Shown here piece by piece: positions 1-11,214 of a stretch of 64,000 nt of DNA (position 1 is the stretch's first letter; each line of letters begins with the position of its first letter). Source of the DNA: Phlegmacium glaucopus (Eukaryota; Basidiomycota; Agaricomycetes; Agaricales; Cortinariaceae). The notes below the pieces were generated by a model. It saw only the letters and a list, made by a program, of their open reading frames with translations, made no database searches and had not been told where the DNA came from. The stretch covers positions 442,099 to 506,098 of the forward strand of contig MU130372.1 in NCBI GenBank assembly GCA_015039465.1. The letters are read 5' to 3'. Position numbers and translations under genes: made by a program.

Positions 1-690
1 AGAAAACACTACTTGCCCATGATCCCATGTTGCGCAGCCTTGATAACACTTGACACACTGCGAGAATAATCCTCTGCTGCTGATTCATCTGCAATTCCTG
101 CTTAGTTGTGATCCTCCTGGACTTCCTAATTTGTCATAAAGAGGGTAGGCTTCATGTACCATGTGAATGATGGTTTTGGAAGTGAATGATAAGATAAGAG
201 GTAGATAATTGAGGATAGGGGACTGAGTGAGATCCAGGAGCGAGGGATGGCAAGATAGATGGCTAAGGGGAAGACTTGTGGGTCCATAGCCACAACAACA
301 ATGACAAAGCCTTTTACATAATGGGAGATGTAGTTGATGCATCCATAAAGGGGCTGTTCTTGAAATGATGGACCAAAGATACAATTAAACGCGAGCCGAT
401 GACCAATGTGAATAGTAGATTGATCGCTTTGTTGGATCACTAACCAAGGAACAAATGGATGGCAGATGCTTAGGAGCATGTTGATAGTGAAAACAATGGA
501 GAGCATAGTGTGAGACATTGAGAATATGATGAGCGATGAGGGTGATAATGTTGAATGAATGATTTGTCGACCAGGAACACGATTCAGGGCTGCTTCCAAA
601 ATAGGCAAGTGAATTCAAAGTCCGCTTATTTTCATGATGGCAACTTTTAAGCTTTCTTCTCACGCTACCAATCAGTATTGGTGCACGATA
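1..690 (-). repeat. LTR-like repeat, segment A (cut by window start)
   Basis: This block is the reverse complement of 40405-41084 at high identity along its whole length, with scattered substitutions. The right boundary falls at about 690, at a small palindrome (ACCAATACTGATTGGT on the minus strand). In the complete copy, segment A continues directly into segment B, which carries a TATA box, so the A+B unit of about 1.25 kb reads as a long terminal repeat. Open frames of 80-160 codons exist in it but are not conserved proteins. The rest of this copy lies outside the window. Confidence 0.7.
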
Positions 691-1766
691 ATGCGGAAGG
701 TTTAAAAGTCCTCAATACTACCAACACTTCATGCGGCTTGTTGAGCTTCTCAAGCTTTGTTTAGCACCTGAGATATCAGAAGCAATGTTGGATCAAATTG
801 ACAAGGGTTTCTGGTCATGGGTGGAGGAATACAAAAGTGAGTCCTCTTCTTTCCTCTTGTGTATCACGCTCAAATTGATATAGGCTGTACTATAAACATG
901 ATCCCGCCCGGCTTTCCGGCTGTCCATCCATGCCCTTCTTCATATTGCATAGGGTATCAGGGTAGCCAGTCCTGTCTGGACCTACTGGGCATATGCCATG
1001 GAACGACATTGCAACACTTTGCTCCAATCAATCAGAAGCAGATGCCACCCATACACATCTATTACTTTGTTTGTCACTGCAACTGCACAGCTCAATCAAA
1101 TCCAACTATTATATGATATATGTGAAGCCTATGCCTGGATCCTGACGAAAAAGAAAGCACCAAACTTGTGCATATTTTGTGTAGGTTCTGTTAATCACCT
1201 GTTACTGATCACTCATTCAAAATTTAAACAGATCTGCAGTACATGCTTGCTGCCCCCCGATGATGTGAAACCTTACCCCTAGCAATATGAAACAAAGTTC
1301 TGGCTTGTTTAGCAACGCGCTTCAATGTCCATAAGAGCGTCGTTCAATCAGTCATCAAACTGGATCAGCCAATTGTGCAGTACAGCAGAGTCAGCCATCT
1401 TGAAGGAGGTGATCTTATGATTGGTCGTCACTTTGTCAAACAGGCTGAGGACAGCCGGGATGCATCTTTTGTTTGAGTAAATCTTACTTTCTTTCCATAT
1501 ATGCAATTTCTCAGTATCTCTTCTCCAGTATACCCAACTTGTAGATCAACATGCTCGCTGCCCTAGACAAACACCGGACTTTGAGTTGCACAATGACTAA
1601 ACACTGCTGGCACTGGGTGGTGTTTCCCTTAAAAAAACTTATTTTTAGATATGTTTTGTCATTTCCAAACAATTGTTCTCATGAAAACACAAAAAGTATT
1701 TCTGAAGGAAAAATTCTAAAAATACATCAGGTGTTTCTCATGTGTTTTCCAAAGATAAATCTTATT

Positions 1767-1874
1767 TTTTTTAAAGGTTTTCCTTTCAGAAACAGCAGAG
1801 AAACACCTATTCCACTGAGTGATTGGTGGAACAGGTGTTTCTCTGCTGTTTCTGAAAGGAAAACCTTTAAAAAA
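1767..1874. repeat. Near-perfect hairpin, 48-bp arms
   Basis: Arms 1767-1814 and 1827-1874 are reverse complements with one obvious mismatch and a 12-base loop. The hairpin lies in the middle of the foldback CACTA-like element, directly beside the inner insertion at 1875. Confidence 0.85.
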
Positions 1875-2239
1875 GAGGTCTTTACTCTCCCCCACACATT
1901 CCGAGTGACTCGGAGTCGCTTGGAACTGCTCAGAATGAATTTTTGGCGAGAGTCCAGCCAATTTTCCATTTAACACGGACTCATTCCAACCACATTCCGA
2001 GCAGTTCCGAGCAGAACAGCTCGGAACGGCTCGGCTCCCGGTCCTAGCAGTACCAAGCAGTACCAAGCAGTTCCCAGTCCAAGCTGAATATTATATATTA
2101 TTTAAAATTAAAGTAGTCATATCTAAGGTAATTATAATTCATATAGTTCAGGTGGCAATGGCTTGCTGCCATTTGACTTTTGTATCTTGTTTAGGCCGCG
2201 GGGTGTGATCACGTGACCTTATGTTACACAAATCAACAA

Positions 2240-2545
2240 ACACTTTGTCATCTCACAACTACCACCATCACGTCACCACCACACCACCATCCCAACCACC
2301 ACCACCGTCACATCAGAACCACAACAACGAAGACACAACAACAGCAAACAACAACAACAACGGATGACAACAAGGACAAGGACAACAACGGATGACAACA
2401 AGGACGACCAACAACAACAACAACGGCTACAACAACAACAACAACAACGATGACAATGATGACAATGACAATGATGATGACAATGACAATGACAATGACA
2501 ACGATGATGATGATGATGATGACGACAACGACAGGGACAATAGCC
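2240..2545. repeat. Low-complexity (ACA/ACC/GAY)-rich tract
   Basis: Short runs of CAC, ACA, CAACGA and GATGAY triplets give long open frames on both strands (for example a Met/Thr-rich frame and an Ile/Val-rich antisense frame). These are composition effects, not genes. Confidence 0.8.
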
Positions 2546-3290
2546 ACCCCCCTTTTTAGGGGGGTTTTGGTTTTTTTATTTTATTTTATTTATTTTACTT
2601 CAATGTTAACTACAACCCGCAGCGTACGACGACGACCACCACCATTTCACCACCACCACTGTCCACTCCGACATGCCACCACCACCACCCTCGACACACT
2701 ACCACCACCGACGGCTACCCCCCCTGTCCGGGGGGGGTGTATATCTTGTTTTGACACGACGACGCCGCCGGCTACCCCCCCCTGTTCAGGGGGGCTTTTA
2801 TTTCGACAGACGACGATGGCTACCCCCCTTATTTAGGGGGGTTTTTTTTATTTTGATGGACGACAACGACCACTACCCCCCTTTCGAGGGGGGTTTCTTT
2901 TATTTCAACAGACGACGACCACTACCCCCCTATTTAGGGGGGTTTTTTTGTATTTTGACAGACGACAACCGCTACCCCCCTATTTTGGGGGTTTTTTTTG
3001 TATTTTGACAGACGACAACTGCTACCCCCCTATTTTGGGGGTTTTTTAAAAAATTTTGACAGGCGATGACGACCACTACCCCCCCTATTTAGGGGGGGTT
3101 GCTTTTATTTCAACAGACGACAACCACTACCCCTCTATTTTGGGGGTTTTTTTTTAAATTTCAACAGACGATGACGACCGCTACCCCACTCCCAAAGGGG
3201 GGTTTATTTTATTTCGACGGATGACAACTGCTACCCCTGTTTAGGGTTTTTATTTATTTATTTCAACAGATGGGATATTTTTTATTTAGT
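2546..3290 (+). repeat. Tandem array of about 12 hairpin-forming units, about 50-bp period
   Basis: About a dozen units follow the pattern CTACCCCCC, four to six AT-rich bases, GGGGGG, a T-run, then a GACAGACGACRAC-type spacer. Units begin near 2546, 2704, 2772, 2819, 2873, 2922, 2971, 3021, 3075, 3127, 3180 and 3230. Each can form a C5-6/G5-6 stem followed by poly-T. The first two units are spaced wider. The array lies inside the element at 1875-3644, so it is part of its cargo. Confidence 0.85.
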
Positions 3291-4024
3291 TTATTTAAAT
3301 AAAAAAAATGTATAATTATTAATTAACTGTGAATGATGATAGCTACCCTCAGGGTAGAGTTGTTAGTATTGAATTAAAGAAATTAAATAATAAATAAAAC
3401 AAAACTTTAGTACAAATATACTCATTTAATTAAAATTAATTTACAATGTGCTCGGAATGTGCTCGGAATGGCTCGGAATATGGTTGGAATATGGTTGGAA
3501 TGTGGTCGGAATATGACTGATACATAATTTATTATTTTTGCTTGGACTGAGCTCGGATTCTGCTCAGAACTGCTCGGATTCCACTCAGAACTGCTCGGAA
3601 CTGCACACAACTGCTCGGATTGTGTGGGGGAGGGTAAAGTACTGAAAAAAACATAAGATTTATCTTTGGAAAACACATGAGAAACACCTGATGTATTTTT
3701 AGAAATTTTCCTTCAGAAATACTTTTTGTGTTTTCATGAGAAAAGTTATTTGGAAATGACAAAACATATCTAAAAATAAGTTTTTCTATGGGAAACCCCA
3801 CCTAGTGCCAGCAGTGAAACCTAGATAAGCCAACAACAGTCATTGTAGCGCTAATTTGACAAGTCAAAGCAACATCAAGGAATGGCATCTACTACTACAA
3901 AGATTTTGGTGTCAATGAGGTTGTTGATCTGAGTACACTACAGTGTGTTGTCAGAAGGATACAGGACATAGATGAGTGGGCTATCATTGATTGGAGCAAT
4001 AATGTGGACATTCAGGTGGACTGA

Positions 4025-4519
4025 AGCTACTAAACGTCTCTGTTTATTTTCCAAGGCAAAATAATGGATTTTTTTGCATAGCCTGAACCTTGGCTTCCAC
4101 CACAAGATGTCAAGCATGGCACCTGAACCTCCCTTTCCACATGGCCTCCTCCAACAATATGCTCATTACCATTCAAAGGCAGTTATTTAAAATTCAACAT
4201 CAACTAGCCATGCCCTACAAACACTGAATTAACAACCGGCACCACTTTCAAGAGGCAACCTCACAAACATACATTTTACATCCTACCCATTAAATTTACT
4301 ATGTTTTTTTTTAGCTTTCTACACTCATTCAACTTATCAAGTATCCATGAGACTATTATTCACAGCCTCTCACAGGCTCTGATTGACGCCAACAATCCTA
4401 ACGCCATCTGCCACCTCATTCTCTCCTGGAATGGTTCCAGTCGTCACCGCATCGAAGGAATGGACCATTATAAATCATTGTGAGTGTTGTATATAAACAC
4501 TAACCAGAGATCAGTGGAC
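4025..4519. other. Unassigned stretch after the Tnp2 remnant
   Basis: Probably the 3' part of the old CACTA element after the transposase stop codon. I see no gene, no clear inverted repeat and no tandem repeat here. A 60-codon frame at 4301-4483 has no recognisable feature. Confidence 0.4.
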
Positions 4520-5093
4520 CAGTCTTTAGGTCAAGAGACTCCCTGTTGTTCGTTTAGGGAAGGTGGTACCTTGACTTATAACACACTTGAAGGGTGATTG
4601 AGGCACAAGAGTAAGGAAGAGGATGAGGATGAAAAAGAAAGAGTCTTTGGTGAGACTATAGCGGTTGACAGTATGGGACAGTAACAGATAAAAGGCTGAA
4701 AAAGCGAACTTGAGGGAGGAATTCACTGGAACTCCACTGAGATGATGACTGTAGGGGACTAAGAATGAATTGGGAGAAACTACCTATCCTGGTACAAAAG
4801 AGCAGTATTTATACCCTAAGGATGAGGCTATGTAGAACAATAAAAAGAAAGAAGTACGCGCTGTCAAAGGAAGAAAGATAAAGAGAGGACAGCTGCGAGA
4901 AGAAAAGAACAATGGAAAAGAAAAAGGAACAATAAAAAAAATCTGTAAAGTGTCAAAGTGTGAGAGAAAAGAAAAGAAGGCAGTGTACATAGTCCAATAG
5001 CAAAAATATATCAACTCCATAGGTGTGTGGTCATGTCAAAAATGTGAAAGGTCCTGAGTCAACACTTGAAAGGTGCAGCCTTGTTCCCAAGAA
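4520..5093 (-). repeat. LTR-like repeat, segment B (5'-truncated copy)
   Basis: Reverse complement of 41085-41650, including the TATA motif (minus strand near 4806-4815) and the terminal AACAGGGAGTCTCTTGACC. It begins abruptly at about 5093, inside a Plavaka transposase reading frame, and lacks segment A, so it is a truncated copy rather than a complete LTR. Confidence 0.7.
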
Positions 5094-7065
5094 AAGATCC
5101 TTGAAGATATGTTTATTGTCATGAAAAGTGAGCCATGCCGCATCGAGGAGATCCAGAGATTCGTCAGTGTGGGTCTTGAAGTGAGCATAGTATATGAAAT
5201 CCAACACACTGCGAATGGCACGGATGACAGCAGGGTCTGTGGCACCAGCGAGGACCGCAAGAAAAACCTTCTCCATATTTTTGTGCTCAGTTCCGGTCCA
5301 TTGGGTTGTTAACGAGATGCCCCTCTTGAAATGGCGGAGGGTTGGATGAGGCGACATTGACTGAAAGCGCTGGTCTACTTCACCCTCGCCACCTTCAGTT
5401 GCTTCGGTTGCCCAACTTGAAATGTGATTCTTGAAAACGCCCTTATGGAGTTGATGAAGGATGTCGGGTGTGATACTGGTGAATATATTACAATGAGGGA
5501 GATCTGCCCAGAAGGGGTTGACTGCTCGAAGACTATGATTGTCGAATTCAGGTGGGTTTTCGCCATTAGCTTGCTCTCCCAGGATTCAGATTGTGGTTTC
5601 TGGATCACGCAAGTCTGAGAAACGTCGAGCACCACGTTCCTTCGGATCTACAATGCATCTCGGACAGGCGCTCTCCTTGCAACATGCAATGAGGCATTGC
5701 TCAGGGTAGTCAGCAATGTAGGCAGCCAAGATTGGATAGACAGTGCGGATGAAACCATCAGCACATTGCATATCCACGCCATTTTCCCCAGCATCAATCA
5801 GCAGTTTTAGAAGGGTGCGCATGCATTCATGGAACAGCTGATAGCCTTCGACAGACCGTCTTTTCTTCGAAAAACATTCAAGTTTAGAGATAGGTACATA
5901 CCCAATGAGGACCATTGCTCGTGCGGAGGGCTGACGGCAGGTCTCTTTCTTGATGTTGCCGATACTCAAATACACAGGCCATGCCTGCTTATCCCCAGCG
6001 AAACATGTGAGCTGCATCTTGTCAGAAGAGAGAATGACAGGAGCGATTGTGACGCCATCTGGTAACTCTGGCTGATAAGGCAATGTGATAAGCTCATTTC
6101 TCACGTCAAATAGCTGACTGAGTCACAAACCTGCATAGACCACCACCAATCCCCCGTCCACATCTCACTATACTCGCGGTTCGTCCCATCTTTGTTCCTA
6201 TATACTTTTTTTGGTGCGTAAAATTGTTTTCCTTTAAATGCTGGGTTGCCCATTAATTCTTTGATGCATTCAACAGGATTACGATGCCAGAGCTCTACAT
6301 CGTCCGTCTTCAATTCACCATTTGGGCCGATAATATCGCCTTCGATCTGAAACGGTGTGCATGTCCATTCAGGTCCATCGGGAAGGGCATTGATTTGCTT
6401 CAGTAGAGTGCGTACATTATGGAAAGCAGGATCAGCGCCATCCTTGATCTGAAGGTCTGTCAGAATAAGATCATGCATAAATCATCTCATCCATTTACCT
6501 TGTTCAGTTTTAGGAACTCGTCTATTTTCTTATGACTGACACCAGACGTCATCAACCATCTTGCAAGTTCCCACTCGTCTTCACTCTCAAAAGGCATCCA
6601 AGGTGCGTCACCAGCTCTTCTTTGTTGCTCCAAGCGCTGCTCAAAGTCTGTCTGGCCCTTTTCTGCATGAGGTAAACCAGCGCCTGGATAGTCATGGACA
6701 TATCTTGCATCGTTATCCTCCAATTCGTCATCTTCAGCATCTTCAACAGATGCGCGTCTTGAGCGCACATTGACATTAGGTTCTTCACCACCTGATGTCT
6801 CAGAATCTGATTCAGCTGTGGCAATTGGTTCAATCGGTGGATCAAGTCCAACATCGGGAATTGACTCCATGTCGCTATTGGGGTTGTTTGGATCATATGG
6901 TTGGTTTCCCATCTCAATATCATCGTTATAGGGTTCATCATCATCAGCTTTGTAGGAGGCCTCGAGTTTTGCTTTGCATCGCTGAGATTGAGCAAGGTGT
7001 GAGCTCAATCCTTGAGCCGTGGGGGGTGCTTTTGGACAAAATGGACATTGGTGAGAGTTTGACAT
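5093..7065 (-). pseudogene. Plavaka-type CACTA transposase, N-terminal two-thirds
   Basis: A start at 7065 gives MSNSHQCPFC, a C2H2-like finger (CPFCPKAP...HLAQSQRC), an acidic linker and the Plavaka core: [117 protein letters not shown] and MSPHPTLRHFKRGISL. Two introns restore the frame: 6449-6498 (50 bp) and 6072-6130 (59 bp), the latter joining WWWSMQ to PELPDG. One in-frame TGA sits just after RDPETTI, near 5586. The protein ends at FHDNKHIFKDL, where LTR-like segment B takes over, so the C-terminus is lost. Recently active-looking but dead. Confidence 0.82.
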
Positions 7066-7319
7066 TATCAGAGAGTATGAAGATGTTGCTGATGAATCTG
7101 CCTCTAAGTTATTCCACAGAAATATGGCATATGCCTTGCGACGCATCCACACTTATCCCAATGGAGTCTGCTGGCTATTTTTTTTCCAGTATTGATTCTC
7201 CAACTATAACAAACACTGCTTCCTCACTTCCTCTTTACAGTCTATGTCTACCCGCAAGGTGGGCTCATTGGAAGAAGATGACAGTCAAGATTCGGAAGCC
7301 CCTCCGTCGAAGAAAGTCA

Positions 7320-7804
7320 NNNNNNNNNNNNNNNNNNNNNNNNNNNNNNNNNNNNNNNNNNNNNNNNNNNNNNNNNNNNNNNNNNNNNNNNNNNNNNNNN
7401 NNNNNNNNNNNNNNNNNNNNNNNNNNNNNNNNNNNNNNNNNNNNNNNNNNNNNNNNNNNNNNNNNNNNNNNNNNNNNNNNNNNNNNNNNNNNNNNNNNNN
7501 NNNNNNNNNNNNNNNNNNNNNNNNNNNNNNNNNNNNNNNNNNNNNNNNNNNNNNNNNNNNNNNNNNNNNNNNNNNNNNNNNNNNNNNNNNNNNNNNNNNN
7601 NNNNNNNNNNNNNNNNNNNNNNNNNNNNNNNNNNNNNNNNNNNNNNNNNNNNNNNNNNNNNNNNNNNNNNNNNNNNNNNNNNNNNNNNNNNNNNNNNNNN
7701 NNNNNNNNNNNNNNNNNNNNNNNNNNNNNNNNNNNNNNNNNNNNNNNNNNNNNNNNNNNNNNNNNNNNNNNNNNNNNNNNNNNNNNNNNNNNNNNNNNNN
7801 NNNN
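7320..7804. other. Assembly gap, 485 N
   Basis: Unresolved bases only. The apparent long reading frames across it are translated Ns. Confidence 0.99.
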
Positions 7805-8335
7805 GTAAGATAGCCTATCAAGTATCTTGAGTAGTCGTAGGAACCTACGAAAAAAGGTCGTCGCTTCTCGGGTAACCGCTGCATCTCGTCCTGAACCCTT
7901 TCGTAGTACCCAGTTTTGATTCGGGAGCATCAGTTTGTACCAAGCGTGGTCTTCGCGCAAGTGTTACAGTTGTATTAGGCTACGAAACCCAGCAGATGAC
8001 CAGTGTTGTGGGAGCTCCTCAAGTCGGTGTCCCTCTCTGGAGAATGAACTGACCCACCGACCACGACCGTTACTACGCACAACTCTAAGTGACAACATCT
8101 CTCTACTTGGCCTACCTTCAGGTAGCGGACGCATAGGTCATGAGCTACCGCTGCATACTGCTCTGTCTCTCGAAAGCGCTAAACATCCGAGCCCTCATCG
8201 CCTACAATCGAGTACCCCATGAAACTCTTTACACGCCAACCTCTCCACGTAGTACCCCAAACAATCTGGACGAGTAAGGACCAATTACAAACTCGCTGCC
8301 TCAAAACATCTGACTAAACCGAACCTTCAATAAAA
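7805..8335. other. Unassigned sequence after the gap
   Basis: No long frame with recognisable motifs is visible. It may hold 5' exons of the DUF6532-like gene or unrelated sequence brought in at the gap. Confidence 0.4.
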
Positions 8336-8769
8336 GTGTCTGCCGTCAACCCATTAGATCGGTGTCTGCAACAGTCGAATCCTCTGGGTTTTCTAAGTAT
8401 CCTTCTAAATTATGGCTTCAAGCTTTCGGACCCTTCAGTAGTCTTAGGAAGAGGAGTGCAATCTTGTAAGTTCATTCTTCTGAGTCTGTATAAGCCCCTT
8501 TACCCTAATAAACCGTATCATATGAAGGTCAAGAAGCGCGGCTCACGCATCCGTGGCCATGTCCTGGCAATCATTCGGCCTCAAATCATTGCAATCTATA
8601 GCTTCAACTGTAAAGTCACTCCGCAGGCAAAAACCCGCAACAGGACGTTGTGTGAGACACTCTTGGAAAATGGGGCTTTTCATTATAAGGTCTGATTCAC
8701 TTTGACGTATCATTTAATTTCCCATCTAATTGATATCCCTTTAGGATACTAGCGCACTTGCTGGCTTTG

Positions 8770-9182
8770 TGTTAGGGCAACTGCGACGCTGACTTAGTCA
8801 AGCTAGCAGGGGATCCAAAGTTAATAATATTTCAGAAAAGATATCTACAAGTGACTTACCTAGCAGGGGATCCAAAGAGGAAAGGATGGGGATCCCTGCT
8901 AGGCTGGGGGTGTTTAGGTACTAATATGGACATAACGGAGATATAAAATAAATAAAGGAATGATATGATAATAATTAATTAATTAAATAAGAAGTGGTGC
9001 GATATGAAAAATAGAAATAAAAGACGGAGTGAATCGGAGGACCGGAGTCGGAGCGGAACTACGGGGTTCCGGAGTCAACCGGTGACGGAAGCGGAGTTGG
9101 ACGGAAGGTCGGAGGTCGTCGGAAAGGTGGGGTGTATGATTCTAGAGTTGAGGTTTGGGTTAAAGTCGGGTGTCCCCTAACA
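8770..9182. mobile_element. Solo LTR, 413 bp, 5-bp target duplication
   Basis: It starts TGTTAGGG, ends CCCCTAACA, and is flanked by CTTTG on both sides (8765-8769 and 9183-9187). TG...CA ends plus a 5-bp duplication are the signature of an integrase-inserted LTR. No internal retrotransposon sequence is present, so it is a solo LTR left by recombination. It splits a codon of the DUF6532-like gene (ALAGF|GQNKII). Confidence 0.85.
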
Positions 9183-9794
9183 CTTTGGTCAGAACAAGAT
9201 TATATCTGAGATCATTTACCTTGCATGGTTCAAAGACAAGACATCTCAAGGCCCGCTTCTCCCACATTACTTTAACCCTATCCCAATCGAAACACTTGCC
9301 TTCATCCTCACTGTGGTATATGTTCTATCACCTCATATTTTTCTGAATTCAATTAACATGATACATAGATTGATTTCTGTCTGCGAGAATGGTCAACTGG
9401 AACTTTTATTCAAGCAAAATTCTTCGAAAAGGATGTTCTTGCTTCCCACAAGGCCTACCGTCTTGAGGTTGAGGCATGGAGCGCCCTTAATCCTTCTGTC
9501 ATTGAAAATATCCGTAAGAAGCTATTCAACCGTGCTATCTTTTGACGGTTTCAAGGGTGTTTTTATGGTAATTTTCACAGGGTGGGAATGTTGTCATCAC
9601 AACGGCTGTCATTCTTAGTTAGTTTCAATAGATAATGCTAACCATTTTAATGCATGGGAAAATTTCTGATTTCAAACCACCACCACTACAAGGAGACTGC
9701 ACAGCACTGTGCAGAAGATATACCTTCTCTACAGCTACTACGGCCACTACAATCAACTACAGGCTCTGCACAGCACTGCTGTAGACTGTAGTAG

Positions 9795-10389
9795 TAGTGA
9801 TGCCAAAGTTCAGTTCTGAACTGACTCACTGAACCTGAACTGACTGAACTGAACTGAACTGAACTGAAAAGTTCAGTTCAGTTCAGGCATATGGAGAATT
9901 GGCAGTTCATCCAGTTCGAACTGAACTGAACTGCTGAACTGATAGGTCCTCGAAGGATGAGAAATTCCTATATATTGATCCATGTTTCCTGGAAATTGGT
10001 TCTTTGGTGATGTACAAATGATTTGGAAGTCCTTTTGGGAGTAAAACAATGATTGAGCAAGGAGATAATGACCATATGATGTGATTATGTTATATATTAG
10101 CATTATCCATTTTGGAACATAAATACAAATCAGTGGTGTTATATATTCTCAAGGGGTCCTGAGATCATACTGAGTAGAAATTGGGTGCCTAAGGCCTAAG
10201 GATGGTCCTTGGACGATGGAAGTTCCAATAATAAGTAAAATATAGAATTTATAACAGTTCTTCAGTTCAGTTCAGCTCAAACCAGTTCTTTAACAGTTCA
10301 GTTCAGTTCAGGAAAAACTTAGTCAGTTCAGTTCTCAGTTCAGCAAAAAATGCTGCTGAACTGAACTGAACTGAACTTTGGCATCACTA
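9795..10389. mobile_element. hAT-type MITE with (GTTCA)-word subterminal repeats
   Basis: Inverted ends are TAGTGATGCCAAAGTTCAG. The 8-bp target duplication TGTAGTAG is perfect (9787-9794 and 10390-10397). Near both ends the sequence is built from repeated AGTTC/GAACT words; the centre (about 9960-10250) is non-repetitive and non-coding. Length 595 bp, so non-autonomous. Confidence 0.9.
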
Positions 10390-10397
10390 TGTAGTAG

Positions 10398-11214
10398 GTG
10401 ACTCCAGAGTTTGCTAATGCATACCAGTGGTGTTCAGATACATCGAGGCCACGAAACACTTCGAAGACTCACACAGATTGTTCAGGTCGAACCTCGGTTA
10501 AGATAAGGACGAGCAAACCAAAGACACAGGATAAACAAGCGTATCACTTTACACTATATTCCTTTGAATTCTTTCATAATTTCTCTTCGTGCATCTTCTC
10601 AGAAGGCCTCCACCGTTCACATAGTTAGAACCTCACAAATCCGCATCAGCACAAATAGAGTAATAGCAAAGGAGCAGTCCGACATAGGGCTTCGCCCCAC
10701 AGGACTATAATTGGAATATAATAATAATAATAATATCCTGAAGAATTTGGCATTTTATGTGTGCCGGAGAGTCGGAGTCCGTCACATGAGTCGGTGAGTC
10801 GGGTTATTCATTTCAGACTCGTTCTCCAAAAATGCGAGAAGCCGACACACCGTTCCTGGTGTGTCGCTTCTTGCATAATGTGTTGTACTCCTCCTCTGTG
10901 TGTGTGTGTCCACTCTTGTATATCCTCTTTTGTATCTGTCCCTCCATTCCTCTTTGTTCTTTTTCCTGCTCTCTTCAGAGAGTTCGTGTTGTTCTGGCGA
11001 TTTGTCGTCCCCAGCCTACGGTTTTGACGTTATTTTCCATTCATTTAGAATTATTAATTGTCGGATTAATGGTCAATCCGAAGCCTAATATAAATACGGG
11101 GACCGGTGGTGACTGCGTATTCCTTGACTTGTGCCTACTTTGCAGTAAGCACAATGCTCCACCAGTCGACAATTCCATTGGTTTGTATTGACTGTCAGCG
11201 CGTCAGCTTGCAGA
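10398..11214. other. Unassigned intergenic DNA
   Basis: Contains a short ATA/ATT run near 10720 and pyrimidine-rich stretches at 10870-10990. No gene is recognised; the open frames of 60-119 codons lack conserved features. Confidence 0.45.

Larger units (their letters stand above)
1875..3644. mobile_element. GAGGTC/CAGTAC-ended TIR element nested in the CACTA-like element
   Basis: The left end reads GAGGTCTTTACTCTCCCCC and the right end, inverted, reads CAGTACTTTACCCTCCCCC. These ends match the elements at 39421 and 63116. Next to each end lie iterated words based on CCGAGCAGTT (1890-2080 and 3440-3620). The flanks are A-runs (six and seven A), so the target duplication cannot be measured. 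The interior holds no plausible gene, only low-complexity trinucleotide-rich DNA and the hairpin array. The 39421 copy has an 8-bp duplication, suggesting a hAT-like element. Confidence 0.7.
1602..3816. mobile_element. CACTA-like foldback element with about 170-bp TIRs
   Basis: Ends are CACTGCTGGCACTGGGTGG on the left and the matching inverted CACTGCTGGCACTAGGTGG on the right. The terminal inverted repeats extend to about 1770 and back to about 3650. A 3-bp duplication AAA flanks it (1599-1601 and 3817-3819), as expected for the CACTA superfamily. It sits in the C-terminal coding region of a Tnp2 transposase. Without the younger insertion at 1875-3644 it would be only about 445 bp: two long TIRs around a hairpin, that is, a foldback MITE with no coding capacity. 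Confidence 0.75.
695..4024 (+). pseudogene. Tnp2-type CACTA transposase, broken C-terminal part
   Basis: The pieces read as the C-terminal third of the Tnp2-like (EnSpm/CACTA) transposases common in Agaricomycetes. In order: YYQHFMRLVELLKL near 700, LYYKHDPARLSGCPS near 890, VWTYWAYAMERHCNTLL near 975-1025, a VSHLEGGD...RDASFV block at about 1385-1475, a short intron ending at 1531, and YTQLVDQHARCP near 1540. The frame changes several times, and the conserved R after RDASFV has become TGA (CGA to TGA). A CACTA-like element (1602-3816) then interrupts the gene. Beyond it the C-terminus resumes as YYKDFGVNEVVDL...WAIID and ends at a TGA at 4022-4024. The catalytic N-terminal region is missing because the LTR-like repeat abuts it at about 690. 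Non-functional. Confidence 0.72.
7244..9545 (+). pseudogene. DUF6532-like gene interrupted by a gap and a solo LTR
   Basis: The 3' half matches the Agaricomycete DUF6532-type proteins by eye. RIRGHVLAIIRPQIIAIYSF and LLENGAFHYK (8530-8689) are joined by an intron at 8690-8744 to DTSALAGF, then after a 413-bp LTR to NKIISEIIYLAWFKDK and PHYFNPIPIETLAFILTV. An intron at 9316-9368 leads to IDFCLREWSTGTFIQ...IRKKLFNRAIF, stop TGA 9543-9545. Removing the LTR and one TTCTT-type target copy restores the frame exactly. A possible first exon, MSTRKVGSLEEDDSQDSEA at 7244, runs into the assembly gap. The middle (7805-8460) cannot be assigned confidently. Function of the family is unknown. Confidence 0.6.

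Noticed and set aside
126..663. 160- and 92-codon frames in the LTR-like repeat, also present at 40485-41003
   Set aside because: Both copies share the frame only because they are recent copies of a non-coding repeat; no protein motif.
2213..2836. Long open frames rich in Met/Thr, Ile/Val or Arg/Pro over the trinucleotide tract and hairpin array
   Set aside because: They arise from low-complexity triplets and tandem repeats and exist on both strands; no conserved protein feature.
2546..3290. Stem plus poly-T units as bacterial rho-independent terminators
   Set aside because: The window is clearly eukaryotic, and the units are a tandem repeat inside a transposon rather than at gene ends.
6795..7960. 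Long frames crossing 7320-7804
   Set aside because: Most of their length is translated N from the assembly gap.
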